Assembly (NCBI GenBank): GCA_009617715.1
Contig: VTFK01000498.1
Location: 101,001-165,000, forward strand
Length of the DNA: 64,000 bases
Reading direction: 5' to 3'
From: Plectrocnemia conspersa
Taxonomy: Eukaryota > Arthropoda > Insecta > Trichoptera > Polycentropodidae
Below, in pieces: positions 1-9,943 of this stretch (position 1 is its first letter; each line of letters starts with the position of its first letter). Made by a program: the position numbers and the translations under genes. The notes beneath the pieces are model-generated. The model did no database searches. It was not told the origin of the DNA and saw only the letters and a program-made list of their open reading frames with translations.

Positions 1-778
1 AAGTGGAGGATTTCCATAAACCCCAAAAAGAGCGCAGCCGTAATGTTCACCAGGAGGCCTAAAAAGAAAACCGGTACACTGAAACCCATCACCATGTTCG
101 GAGAGGACATCCCGTGGGTCAGCGAGACTCGATACCTCGGGGTCATCCTAGACAGCAGACTGACATGGAAACTCCACGTCGAGCACGTCAGAACAAAAGC
201 TCTCGGAGGGCTTGCTGCCGTCCGCCCAATTACGGGCAGACGCAGTAAGCTCAACATGAAAAATAAAGTCCTCCTATATAAGATGATGATTAGACCGGTC
301 ATGACATAAGCGGCGCCTGTTTGGGGTTATGCACAAGCTAAACTGATCGACAGGCTTCAAGTTGTCCAGAACAGGATGCTGCGGGAGGCCACAGACGCTC
401 CGTGGTTCGTCAGGAACGTTGATATCCGCAAGGATACCAACACCAGGCTAATCATGGAGTTCATGAAGGAACTCTCCACAAGGTTCCATAAGACCCTGCC
501 GACGATCCCAAACGACACGATCAGGAACCTGAGCAGCAGAGACGACCCATACGGACACCCCCAGCCGAGAGACATCCTCAGACACAAGCCGCCTTAAAGC
601 AGCGCACACTCCATTATCACACCATTATTCTTTTAATTATACACACACTTATGTAAATTGACATGAAGGCTGAAAGGCCGGATTAATTCTACTTTCATTT
701 TCAGACACAAATACATTTGACTGTGAACGACGCGCTATGCGCAGAACACACACCACCAATACTTTGACTTTGACTTTA
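1..778 (+). pseudogene. J1 (Jockey-type) retrotransposon: ORF2 C-terminus and 3' UTR
   Basis: The 5'-truncated end of a non-LTR reverse transcriptase. The frame enters at KWRISINPKK, runs through YLGVILDSRLTWK and the GRRSKLNMKNK thumb region, stops at TAA 307-309, then continues in the same frame to the natural end at 595-597 (DILRHKPP). In the copy at 11241-11789 the same codon is TAC, so this is one nonsense change; the copy at 5975 shares it, which suggests a common source. The 3' UTR (598-778) ends in a TTTGACTTTGACTTT tail, the signature of this family here. The next base belongs to a MULE repeat, so J1 landed in or beside that element. Confidence 0.88.
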
Positions 779-885
779 ATCCCAATGCACCACTTTTAAC
801 TGCTCGGGCAAAGTACGAGATTGGATTTTTTGTGAAAAAGAGAATTGTGACTAATACTTCAGCTAGTAGCAGCACAGCAGCAGCA
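779..885 (+). mobile_element. Fragment of the MULE/SWIM repeat (3' part)
   Basis: About 90 bp matches the stretch after the SWIM motif at 3865-3960 and 18485-18575 (…TTTAACTGCTCGGGCAAAGT…), with an internal deletion. It is wedged between the J1 tail and the next J1 copy. Too short to code. Confidence 0.6.
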
Positions 886-909
886 TTAATATTGCTCTAT
901 ATATAGATG

Positions 910-2693
910 CCAATCAACCCTCGGTCCCAGAGTCGTTTGGAGTCCTCTCTCTTCCAACACCTTCACGGAGGTGACGCAGAAAAGAACTCGCCGAGCAGGG
1001 GACTCGCAGTCCTCGCAGGTACCCACTGTACCTGCAGCCACTACACCAGACTTGCACCCTCTCGCCGCCGAGGAGTCGACGGCAGCAACGAGGACAGAGG
1101 AAGCTACGACCAGTGCCGCCCATCTTCCTAAAAAGCAGCGTCTCTTACGTCCAACTGGAGCACGACCTCCGCCGCTTAGGCATCCTCGTCTCATCGGCCA
1201 AACAGACCAGAGACGGCATCAGGATCCAGCTGATCAGCGCTGACAACTACCGGTCAGTCACAAGGCTGCTGACACAGTGCAAGTATGAATACAACACTTA
1301 TCAGTTACAAGAGGACAAGAGCTACTGAAAGTGGTCCTCAGAGGAGTCCCTACCGGCATCTCCACGTCCGAAGTCATGGAGGAACTCCAGGCGCCCTACC
1401 CGATGAAATCAGTTCACCGCATGACGGCGCGCGGCAGAGACGTCCCGACGGTCCTCGTCCAACCCGATAGGACCGCAGAGGGCAAGTCTTTATTCCAGAT
1501 AACCCGTCTCCTCGGACTCAGCATCAGAGCCGAAGAACTCAGGAGGAAGCCCGGCTACGTTAGCCAGTGCCACCGTTGCCAGAAATTTGGACATAGAGCC
1601 AGCTTCTGCAACGTGGCCCCCTGCTTGCGTTAAATGTGCAAGCCCTCACCTAACGAGGGACTGCAAAAAGTACCCCAGACCGCTAAACCATCTGTTTCAG
1701 GAACAGGAAGAGCTTCGCCGCCAGCTAAGCCCCTCGAAAACCTGACGAAGCTAGCTCCCAATGTTGGTAGAGTTTCTCCCTCTACTTACGCAGTTGATGG
1801 CCATCTTTGGCAAAAAATAGATGGACTTGTTAGCCCCAGCCGAACAACTCAAACTCGTTTTCTGGAACGCGAACGGGCTGCTGAATAAGCGCAACGACGT
1901 GGAGCTTTTCGCGAAGCACCACGACCTAGACGTGATTCTGGTGAACGAGACCCACTTGAGGGCAGGCTATCCCCGGTTACGTACTCCACCGAGACGACCG
2001 CACTGACAGGAAGGGAGTAGGCATAGCTGCCTACGTCAGGATAGGTCTTAAGCACCACAAGGAGCTGACTCCGGACTTGCTGCATGCGGAGGCCACAATC
2101 GTGGTCCTCGAATTGGCACATGGAGTAAAATTGAGGCTAGTATCCATCTACAACCCTCCAAACAGATTACTACTCACGAACGAACCTTCTCCTTCTTTCA
2201 GACTCGTCGATCCCGACCGTCGTCGCCGGAGACTTCAAATCGAAGCACATCCAGTGGAACTCGTTCAAAACAAACCGCAACGGACTCGTTCTGCGTAACT
2301 TCATTCAGCGTAGGCCATACACGATCACCGTCGACGCGCCAGACATGCCCACGTTCTACAGTCACATCGTTCTGGGGGTCGCTGACGTTCTGGACATTGC
2401 CATGGTCCAAAACTTTCTCGGAAATTACACCATGATCAGCCTGTACGACCTCTCGTCCGATCACAACCCCGTCCTGTAGACGATGGTCTTGTCGAACGCC
2501 CTACTGACGGCACCGCCCAGAATGCGCACCAACTGGGCCAAATTCAGACATTCGAGACCCCCCCCCCTCCCGACAACTCTTGAAAATAGTTTTAGAAAAC
2601 GACAGGTGGACCAAAAAGATTGATAGCCTCTCCACGGAGGACAACTCTATCTGGAAGCTGGCTAAGTCTCTCAGAACTAACCGCTCCACGGCC
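910..2693 (+). pseudogene. J1 retrotransposon: broken ORF1 (gag) and endonuclease half of ORF2
   Basis: ORF1 reads, over several frameshifts, TEVTQKRTRRAGDS…, then PPIFLKSSVSY and KVVLRGVPTGI (the gag fold before zinc knuckles), then CHRCQKFGHRASFCN and CVKCASPHLTRDC, two CCHC knuckles split by a frameshift near 1625. ORF1 stops at TAG 1818-1820 and ORF2 starts at the very next base (ATG 1821). ORF2 gives an AP-like endonuclease: VFWNANGLLNKRNDVEL, VNETHLRAGY, then in other frames HAEATIVVLEL and SSDHNPV. It ends near 2693 in DNSIWKLAKSLR, before the RT domain, where a MULE copy begins. Gag would bind RNA and the endonuclease would nick target DNA; neither can be made from this copy. Confidence 0.85.
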
Positions 2694-3545
2694 CTTTGTA
2701 TACAATATTTCATGACATATTAATAGCTCCAACCCAAGAGAAAGCACGCAAGGCGTATGAGTATCTGTCAAATAACATTGTATCAAATATGTATTACAGA
2801 TAGGTACAGCATATTGCAAGTATTCAAAAATGTTTACTTAAAAATGCTTCGTTAATCTAAACATTATTAAGTTATTGGGATCGAAAAGAATGCTGGGCTT
2901 TAGCTTGGCGTGACGAAAAGACACAGACATCATACAAATAATTATAGTGAAGTCAGTGTACGTCTTTTCAAAGATATCGTCCTGCAACGTATCAAGGCAT
3001 AAAACCCAGTAGCTTTGTTGGATTTTGCGGCCAACATACAACCGGAGGATGTCATCCGGTATTTATAAAGCCCCTAGTTCAGATCGCAGCCAATTTTATT
3101 GTATAGACGCCAAAATTGGTATTTGCTCATGTGGGGATGGTAAGTACGGTAAGTTTTGTAACCATCAGGCAGTGGTATACAAATATCATAATAACTCGAT
3201 TCCCAATGCATCAACTGGCCTCAATGAGATAATAAAGAAGGTTTGTACCCCTTTGACTGAACTCCCATTCACATCCCAAGAAAAAAGACCGATTTATATC
3301 CCCTTATGTCGATCTGCTGCTGCAGGAGTCATTTTGGCATTCTACAACGGCACTGGAGATCCCATGTCATAATATGATAAATTTTTAAATTTAATATTTA
3401 AATTTTCTACGAATTCATAAAACAATGATTTTTTGCCGCTGGATCTTCGTCGGCATTTAATGACCAACAAGAGTTTGCGGTAAAAAATGTTCTTGTAATT
3501 ATTTTTAGTCAAATTTTTTTTTATAACTGATTAATAAATTAATCC
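2694..3545 (+). pseudogene. MULE-type DNA transposon with SWIM zinc finger (array A, first unit)
   Basis: Conceptual translation in changing frames gives EEARKAYEYLSNNIVS, CWALAWRDEKTQTS, NNYSEVSVRLFKDIVL and DFAANIQPEDVIRYL, the region after the catalytic core in MULE-like transposases. A SWIM finger follows at 3124-3165 (CSCGDGKYGKFCNH, pattern CxCx(n)CxH). A 115-codon frame, 3025-3372 counting from a TTG, ends in GVILAFYNGTGDPMS and is identical in protein to 17076-17423, so the duplication is recent. Stops (for example the TAA near 3000 in RIKA*NPVALL) make it inactive. Bases 3373-3545 are AT-rich and shared with 17424-17593. Confidence 0.75.
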
Positions 3546-3965
3546 TATTAATCCTATCAAGATTTTATGCAATTTCACTACATGAATCGAAAATTTTAAC
3601 AACGTGCTGCACTGGTGCTGTTTCTCTAGGCGTTCTAATAACAAAAGGGCAAACACAATCTGAATATCAGGCTGGATTTCAGTTGTTTAATTCTGTTGTA
3701 GGTATCACGCCGGAGTATGTCATTCGTTATTTATAAAGTCCCTAGTTCAGATCGCAGCTAATTTTATTGTATAGATGCCAAAATTGATATTTGCTCATGT
3801 GGGGATGGTAAGTATGGTAAGTTTTGTAAACATCAGGCAGTGGTATACAAATATCATAATAACTCGATTCCCAATGCATCACCTTTAACTGCTCGGGCAA
3901 AGTGCGAGATTGCATTTTTAGCTTTTGGTGAAAAAGAGAATTTTGACTAATACTTTAGCTAGAAT
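3546..3965 (+). pseudogene. MULE/SWIM array A, second unit (internally deleted), with gypsy-derived leader
   Basis: Starts with about 55 bp derived from the linker behind RNase H of the local gypsy-like element (…ATTTTATGCAATTTCACTAC…), then the MULE core CCTGAVSLGVLITKGQTQ and QAGFQLFNSVVGI at 3605-3713. It then jumps straight to the SWIM section (3725-3960), so the MTDD catalytic segment and the middle of the protein are deleted. The same gypsy/MULE junction occurs near 16445 and 17640. Confidence 0.7.
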
Positions 3966-5009
3966 TGTGACTAATGCACAACGACGAGCCATGTAAGTTT
4001 GCTGCGCTGCTTTTACATATGCATATTGCATGCTAATATCTAATTGTATTATTTTAGAAAAGAATATTTAAGTCAGCATAGCTCATTGAATAAAATAAAG
4101 ACTTCCCGGAAGAATAAAAATACAGATTGTAAGGCTGGCTAGTTGTGCAACTTATATAAATTTATCAACCTCCAGTGTAAAATTGACCGACTACTACGTT
4201 AAGGATAGTATATGCATATTTATTATATATTTATTTATTCATTTTTATATAAATCATAATATTTTAGTTTGGATTGCCAGCCACGATAATCACTTTTTTA
4301 TTTGAAACATTCAGATGAAGTAAAAAAAAGTGTTTAAAAGATACTTTGATGATGGATCATGCAAGTGATACATTATGTATATGTAACTTATACAAAATGA
4401 TAATATAATATGTATTTTTCATGGAAATATCTACATATTTTAGGCATTCAGCAATCTAGAACTTCATCATGGATAGATTCTAAATTTAAAATTTGACGAG
4501 TACAGTGTGAATAAGGCAAATGCATCCATAAATCCACCATACATGACAGTTCAATGGTGGTATAACGTATGGAGAAATCATAACTTGGGCCCACGTTCTG
4601 GACAGGGAATTTTAGAAGTACATATCAATGTTTATAATTATTAACCCAATTATCGCACAAAAAATAAAAATTATTGTTTTTGCAGAAATTGAATGAAAAA
4701 CAGACAACGTAAGTAGATGCAGGCGTAATAATTCGTACACAAGAATCTCCTTTTGCAGTTGTAATTATCACCTCGATAATGCAAAGAGCTTTGTTGATAG
4801 TATGTCTCTCTGTGATGCTGAAAATCATTCAATCACGTTTGCTGTGTAGGAGCTGTGCCATTAGGTTTTTAAATAGTATATAATGTATTTTTATAATATT
4901 TATATGCATTACTAAATACAAATATGCCGATTGGATTACATAACAGGGTTTCGACTACTGGTAGCTGCAATGCCTGGATGTTTCGGTGGGCAGGGATACC
5001 TACAAATTT
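3966..5009. other. AT-rich spacer, no gene recognised
   Basis: No coding family recognised on either strand. There are intron-like signals (GTAAGT near 3988, TTTTAG near 4055) next to the MULE tail, and a short open stretch reading NPPYMTVQWWYNVWRNHN near 4520-4580 that I cannot assign. Confidence 0.4.
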
Positions 5010-5587
5010 TCCTCACTGATGAAGTGAAGATAGACTCGATTGAGACTGACTCGGTCAGCCGTCGCGATCGGTCGCGTTCACTTGAGTGCGCGTGAAGTGT
5101 GCAGATTCGAACGGTGAAGTGCGAGTTGTCAACCGAGTGCGTGTACAAGGTCGGCCGAAATGGCTGAGCCAAGTGCTTCCGCCTGCGCGACCAGGAAACC
5201 CCCCGAGACACCCCACCGAGGACGCCGCCCCCACCGACCTGAGTGGCGCTGCCATCGCACGGACCCGCTCACGTTCGCGCATGCGCGACATGGGCAGCCA
5301 GGAACTAAGAACCCTAATTGATGAACTCTGAGCTAAGATGGAGCAGAGCGAAAAGCAGATCGTCGCTCTGAAAAATACAGTCAAGCTGCTCGGCTCTCAG
5401 AACGAGTTTCTGAGAAACCAAGCAAAGAGCACTCAGCAAACAACATCGCCGACCACCTCAAGTGCGGTAGCCCCAGGACCCGAGCGAATCGTCCGCTCTC
5501 TCATCAACAGAGGAGATGGAGCCCGACGGCTTCCGGACGGAACCGAGGCGAAGACGGCAGAGAAAGAAACGCCGCTCCACCCAGTAT
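5010..5587 (+). pseudogene. J1-like retrotransposon 5' end: 5' UTR and start of ORF1
   Basis: A GC-rich leader (5010-5160) like that of the J1 copy at 24840-25154, then ATG at 5161 (MAEPSASACATRK, compare MADPSAAARAGKR at 25155). After a frameshift the frame reads ARTRSRSRMRD, a stop at about 5329, then MEQSEKQIVALKNTVKLLG, a short coiled coil, and a Ser/Thr/Pro-rich linker to about 5587, where a different repeat begins. ORF1 is the gag-like RNA-binding protein; its zinc knuckles are missing here. Confidence 0.7.
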
Positions 5588-6709
5588 TGAACTCGTTTTA
5601 CTACGTTTATAGTAAGTGACAGTCGGTCATTACTGGATGAAGTATTTTGAAGTATAACCTGGACGGAGGGTAATTGTAACCCTGACTTGAAAGTCTGAGA
5701 TGATTCAGAGTATTGTTTGAAAAGATAATTTATCCCTTATCTTGTTCACTCGGAGAATTTTTGGGTATTGATCCCCTGGTATATGTGAAGGAGAATTATT
5801 TTTTTGTGTTGTAACCAAGGAAGAAGTCCTGTGGTGATTCTCGATTTGATCCAGGTGACTCGAGTGTTCACGTTACTGAAAAGATCATATTCATTTTCAA
5901 TTTTTCAATGAATCCTCGAACGATGGTTCGCAAAGTGGAGGATTTCCATAAACCCCAAAAAGAACGCAGCCGTAATGTTCACCAGGAGGCCTGAAGAGAA
6001 AACCGGAAAACTGAAATCCATCACCATGTTCGGAGAGGACATCTCGTGGATCAGCGAGACTCGATACCTCGGGGTCATTCTAGACAGCAGACTGACGTGG
6101 AAACCCCACGTCGAGCACGTCAGAACAAAAGCTCTCGGAGGGCTTGCTGCCGTCCGCCCGATTACGGGCAGACGCAGTAAGCTCAATGTGAAAAATAAAG
6201 TCTTCCTATATAAGATGATGATTAGACCGGTCATGACATAAGCGGCGCCTGTTTGGGGTTATGCACGAGCTAAACTGATCGACAGGCTTCAAGTTGTCCA
6301 GAACAGGATGCTGCGGGAGGCCACAGACGCTCCGTGGTTCGTCAGAAACGTTGATATTCGCAAGGATACCAACACCAGGCTTATCAGGCTTATCATGGAG
6401 TTTGTGAAGGAGCTCTCCACAAGATTCCACAAGACCCTGCTGACGATCCCGAACGACACGATCAGGAACCTGAGCAGCAGAGACGACCCGTGCGGATACC
6501 CTCACCCGAGAGATATCCTTCGATTCAAGCCACCTTAGCAGCGCACACCATTTATTCTTTTAAAAATTATACACACGCACTTATGTAAATTGACATGAAG
6601 GCTGAAAGGCCGGATTAATTTTACTTTTTTCTTTTTAGATACACAAACCATCGATTGTGAACGACGCGCCACGCGCAGATCACACATCACAACTACTTTG
6701 ACTTTGACT
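5588..6709 (+). mobile_element. Composite repeat, copy 1: about 320 bp of unknown sequence fused to the J1 3' end
   Basis: Bases 5588-5905 are a non-coding stretch (GTATTGAACTCGTTTTACTA…) found again at 10850-11170. Next to it begins J1 ORF2 in frame (ILERWFAKWRISINPKK), then MFTRRPEEKTGK from 5975, TAA at 6239-6241, and the rest to the natural stop at 6536-6538. The 3' UTR ends in TTTGACTTTGACTT at 6709. Both copies share the same fusion point, so the fused unit was probably copied as one piece. This copy has a short LIR duplication (NTRLIRLIMEF). The tail abuts the gypsy-like RNase H end. Confidence 0.8.
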
Positions 6710-6710
6710 T

Positions 6711-7259
6711 GCTAACGCCAACGCTCTCTCGCGTTATCCTCCTGATGTATCTGTAAATTATTTTTCTATTCAACTTACTTCTACTGACATAAGACATTCT
6801 GATGAATCCTATCAGGATTTCATTCAATTCCATTATACGAAGCGGAAACGATTAAAGTATAATTTTAACGAGCTTGACTCGAACCTTTTAGATCAAAAGG
6901 ATCACATTGGTCATTTCGTATCAGCTGATTTAGAGATGTCCGCCGGACTCGCAGTAGCACTTAAAGAAAGTATTCTTAATTATAATGATTTAGTCAGTAA
7001 ACAACGTTCTTTACACGAAACCTTAACTTCGTCGTTAAATTCTTTTAATATTTTTTATCTAGTTACCATGTTAAATTTCTGGGATAAACCCACGAACCTG
7101 GATTTATTTTATGCGTTGAAAAACTTACGCTACGAGTTAGAAAAACTAAAATTAAAATTCATTTCATTTCCGCGCTTTGGTTGCGGTTTAGACCAACTCA
7201 AATGGGAGAAGGTCAAACTTATACATCATTATATTTTTCGAAACATTTACAAAAAGTAA
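6711..7259 (+). CDS. Gypsy-like pol fragment: RNase H end followed in frame by a macro domain
   Basis: An uninterrupted frame of 182 codons. It enters at [14 protein letters not shown], the end of a Ty3/gypsy RNase H (complete counterpart at 16102-16375), runs through a 50-residue linker with SDESYQDFIQFHYTKRKR, and then gives a macro fold of the OARD1/TARG1 (ALC1-like) class: HFVSADLEMSAGLAVALK near 6912, FYLVTMLNFWDKPTN near 7050, and PRFGCGLDQLKWEKV near 7170. The Asp of GCGLD (7191-7193), catalytic in TARG1-type hydrolases, is kept, and a Lys stands in the ALK position. Such domains bind ADP-ribose and can remove it from proteins. It ends at TAA 7257-7259, where a hAT remnant begins. That the domain belonged to pol is inferred from the continuous frame. 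Confidence 0.75.
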   Translation, partial: ANANALSRYPPDVSVNYFSIQLTSTDIRHSDESYQDFIQFHYTKRKRLKYNFNELDSNLLDQKDHIGHFVSADLEMSAGLAVALKESILNYNDLVSKQRSLHETLTSSLNSFNIFYLVTMLNFWDKPTNLDLFYALKNLRYELEKLKLKFISFPRFGCGLDQLKWEKVKLIHHYIFRNIYKK

Positions 7260-7261
7260 GA

Positions 7262-8925
7262 ATTGGTATTCCGAGACGAATGATTGTGTCAAATGCATCA
7301 TGTTCCGATGTTCCGAAGCCAATATGCCAGGAGAATTCACGTCTGGAAAGAAGTGGACTGAATGGAGGCTGTTTCTTTTAAAAAGACATCTAAGTCATAA
7401 AGCACACCGGGATGCTATTACAAAATTGAACAATTTGAAAACAGGTTGACTTTTGAAAATAATGACTGAAACACCTGAAGAACGGAAGAATAGGATTGAG
7501 ATCACTGAGCGCAAAAAATCTAGTTGCGATCTAGTCAAAGTATTAATCGATAATGTTCTTTTGGCAATAAAAATAAACGCTTCTATGTTCTCTGTACAAG
7601 ACATTCATAATCATGTATCTAAATACAGATATTGCCGAAAGCTGGCGAAGTAAAAATTATGGGTTCGAATTTGTCGAATGCATTAATGCAGTCATTAAAA
7701 AAGAATATTTTGACGAATTTCGAAAGTCTCAGTTTCATACAGTAATTGTTGATAAAAGTACGGATATATCTGTACAAAAAATACTAATTTTGTACGTCAA
7801 ATATCAATATGGGATGAATTACAAGACTATTTTTGCGGGAATAATAAAATTGTGTTCTTGTGATAGCAATAGCATTTTTTCAGCCCTTGAGAAATTTTAT
7901 AGTGACAATGAAATAAATATACAAAATATGGTTATGTTTACATCAGACGGAGCTGCAGTAAAGCTTATCAAAAAGAATGGAGTAGCAGCTATGTTGAAGC
8001 GGGAAATAAACCACTTAACAGAACAACATTGCGTAGCTCAGAGAAGAATTAGGAATCGATGATGCCTGGAAACAAGTTTCAATAATGCAGGATATTGAAA
8101 CTTTATTAAAAACAACCTATACAATGTTCAGCAGGTCATCTGTTAAAAAAGGCCAATTTGAAGAATTATCCAAATTTATGGAAAGTGATGTTGTTTCATT
8201 TCGACCAATTAATGAAGTTAGGTGGCTATCGAGGCATTTCGCAGTTAGCGCTTTTGTGCGTAATAATAATGTCTTAATAGATTATTGCACAGAACAAGTG
8301 GACAAGTATAATGACCCAATCAACAAATATTGCTTGAAAATGCTGAAAGATCCTCAAATTCACGTCTCGATAATGATTTTAAACGATGTTTTGGGTGAAC
8401 TATCAATGTGCAAATATTTTTAAAGGAGCAATATAACAAGTATAGAGGCCACTCAATTTGCAAAAGCTAAAATTAATCAACTAAGAGCTCAATATTTAAG
8501 TGAAGTAGTTCATTGGAGCAAAGATGTGAAAAATATATTATCATTAAATAGCAGCGATATAAATTTAACCGCGATTTTGAGATTCATCCAATTGCTCTGT
8601 GATCATCTAGAAATGCGTTTTCTAGAAGAATTATTGGAGTGGCTTGCTTTGGATCAGGCCGCAATAGGAAGAGCTAAAGAGTTTGAATACGGAAAGGATC
8701 AATTAGACAGACTTATATTTAAATATACTCAATTATTACAAATTACTGACAAAGATACAATCGAAAATATGCATAAACAACATTATAATCTTAAATTTAT
8801 AGTTGCCGAGAAAGTGAAGACTGGTTCGATTCAAACATTTGCCGATTTATTATCCTTTGGACATAGTGATCCAGATCAATTTGATTGTATATCAGTTTTA
8901 CTAGATATTTGTGGAATTTTGTTTA
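7262..8925 (+). pseudogene. hAT transposase pseudogene (ZNF862/KIAA1586-like type)
   Basis: Broken by several stops and frameshifts but followable: NDCVKCIMFRCSEAN…RHLSHKAH (zinc-finger-like N-terminus), SKYVDIAESWRSKNYGFEF near 7640, VDKSTDISVQK (first catalytic Asp region), FTSDGAAVKLIKKNGV near 7950, EQHCVAQR, NEVRWLSRHFAVSAF near 8210, and AEKVKTGSIQTFADLLSFG followed by CISVLLDICGIL at 8905. It stops just before the C-terminal dimerisation segment, where gypsy-like integrase sequence follows with no spacer. No terminal repeats found. Confidence 0.8.
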
Positions 8926-9075
8926 TTTAATTAATAGTGCCGGAAAACTAGGAACGGCAAGAAAACTTAATCCAACTTATAAAGGTCCTTATGAGGTAAT
9001 AGCTATTAATAGCTTAGTTAATATTTCTATTAAGGTAAGAAAGAAAATAATCCGTGTACATACAAATAGAGTTAG
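8926..9075 (+). pseudogene. Gypsy-like integrase C-terminus
   Basis: Reads FVYLINSAGKLGTARKLNP and GPYEVIAINSLVNISIKV, followed by KKIIRVHTNR. It is nearly the same as 40734-40880. This is the chromatin/DNA-binding tail of integrase, placed as expected just before the 3' LTR. Confidence 0.8.
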
Positions 9076-9216
9076 TGTTATAATCGTACTTCGACGCGCC
9101 ACGTTTCGATTCGTATCCATGCGCGAAACGGACCTATCGGAGACGAGCTACCCACACCCAATCACAGAAGGGTTTTCCCCCACCAACCAAGTGCATCCGG
9201 CACGTGCCTCGACTAC

Positions 9217-9250
9217 TATATAAGGAGGGTCACGGCCGGATCAAATCACT
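9217..9250 (+). promoter_or_regulatory. LTR core promoter (TATA box and initiator)
   Basis: TATATAAGG at 9217-9225 and an initiator-like TCACT with its A at 9248, 31 bases downstream, the normal spacing. Predicts an RNA start at about 9248, which sets the U3/R border. Confidence 0.7.
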
Positions 9251-9253
9251 CTT

Positions 9254-9475
9254 TCTTGGGATGCCAAGCCGGGAGGAACTCTCCCTCTACTCTTCATACT
9301 CTATCTTGGGATGCCAAGTCGGGAGGAACTCTCCCTCTACTCTTCATACTTCTCGTTGGGATTCCAACTAGGGAGGAATCTCCTGCGTCACATCAAGAAC
9401 TTCTGATAGGGAGGATTCTCCTTCGTCCCATCAAGAACTTCTGAATGGGAAGACCTCTCCCTCTTCAAGAACCTG
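9254..9475 (+). repeat. Degenerate tandem hairpin units in the LTR leader
   Basis: Two close 50-bp repeats starting at 9254 and 9304, then about three diverged ones. Each has a short dyad GGGAG-N5-CTCCC (or a variant such as GGGAGGATTCTCCT); several also have TTGGGATGCCAA or TTGGGATTCCAA. All lie just after the predicted start site, so they would be in the 5' end of the genomic RNA. Confidence 0.75.
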
Positions 9476-9634
9476 TCCACGTCCAGGAGGAGTCCGGAGT
9501 CAAGACCGTCCGCGAGTCTTAGCTTCGTTAACCAGTCCACGAGCGAATTTTGTATCATTTTAACCGTCGAAATAAACACATTTACAACCTACCTCTCGCC
9601 TATATTAATAATGTCATTCCTAACATGATATTTT

Positions 9635-9649
9635 TGGCGCAGTCGGTAG
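9635..9649 (+). promoter_or_regulatory. Reverse-transcription primer-binding site
   Basis: TGGCGCAGTCGGTAG begins about 9 bases after the putative LTR end. It is like the site of 17.6/297-type gypsy elements, which is attributed to tRNA-Ser (my recollection, not checked). It supports calling the right-hand part the 5' leader of an element. Confidence 0.7.
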
Positions 9650-9943
9650 CATTCTGTCGGGATACGTCAAGCGGCCCGCCGCAAGCACGTTGATCACGAA
9701 TCTACACGGCGAGAGTTAGTTAGTAATTGATTGTTTTGACTTTTCAAAGACGACGAATTCAGGAGATCCAGGAAGGAAGGAGGTCAACGACCTTAAAACA
9801 GAGCTTTCGACGTCCAGCCACACGAACACCCACGTACGAGCTGCCTAGTCTTGAGTCTGGAGCCTCACCAGTAGAACTGCGTGAGCTGAGAGATCGCCGC
9901 TTTTCGAGCAATTTGATCTTCCGAACAAACTGTGAGTCCTTTT

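Larger units (their letters stand above)
9076..9626 (+). mobile_element. LTR of the gypsy-like element
   Basis: Lies between the integrase end and a primer-binding site, the expected LTR place. It holds a TATA box, an initiator, AATAAA at 9571-9576 and a candidate end near TAACA (9621-9625). Boundaries are approximate, because no second LTR copy is in the window for comparison. It serves both as a 3' LTR for the pol fragment on the left and as a 5' LTR for the gag on the right. Confidence 0.7.

Noticed and set aside
886..1194. Minus-strand frames over the J1 ORF1 region
   Set aside because: Opposite-strand shadows of the GC-rich J1 gag; composition Arg/Ser/Gly-rich, no domain.
2838..3041. 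Minus-strand frame repeated at 16889 and 18120
   Set aside because: It repeats only because the MULE DNA is repeated; the plus strand carries the recognisable transposase.
4500..4860. Short open stretch and splice-like signals as a host gene
   Set aside because: Frames are very short and stops frequent; no family recognised.
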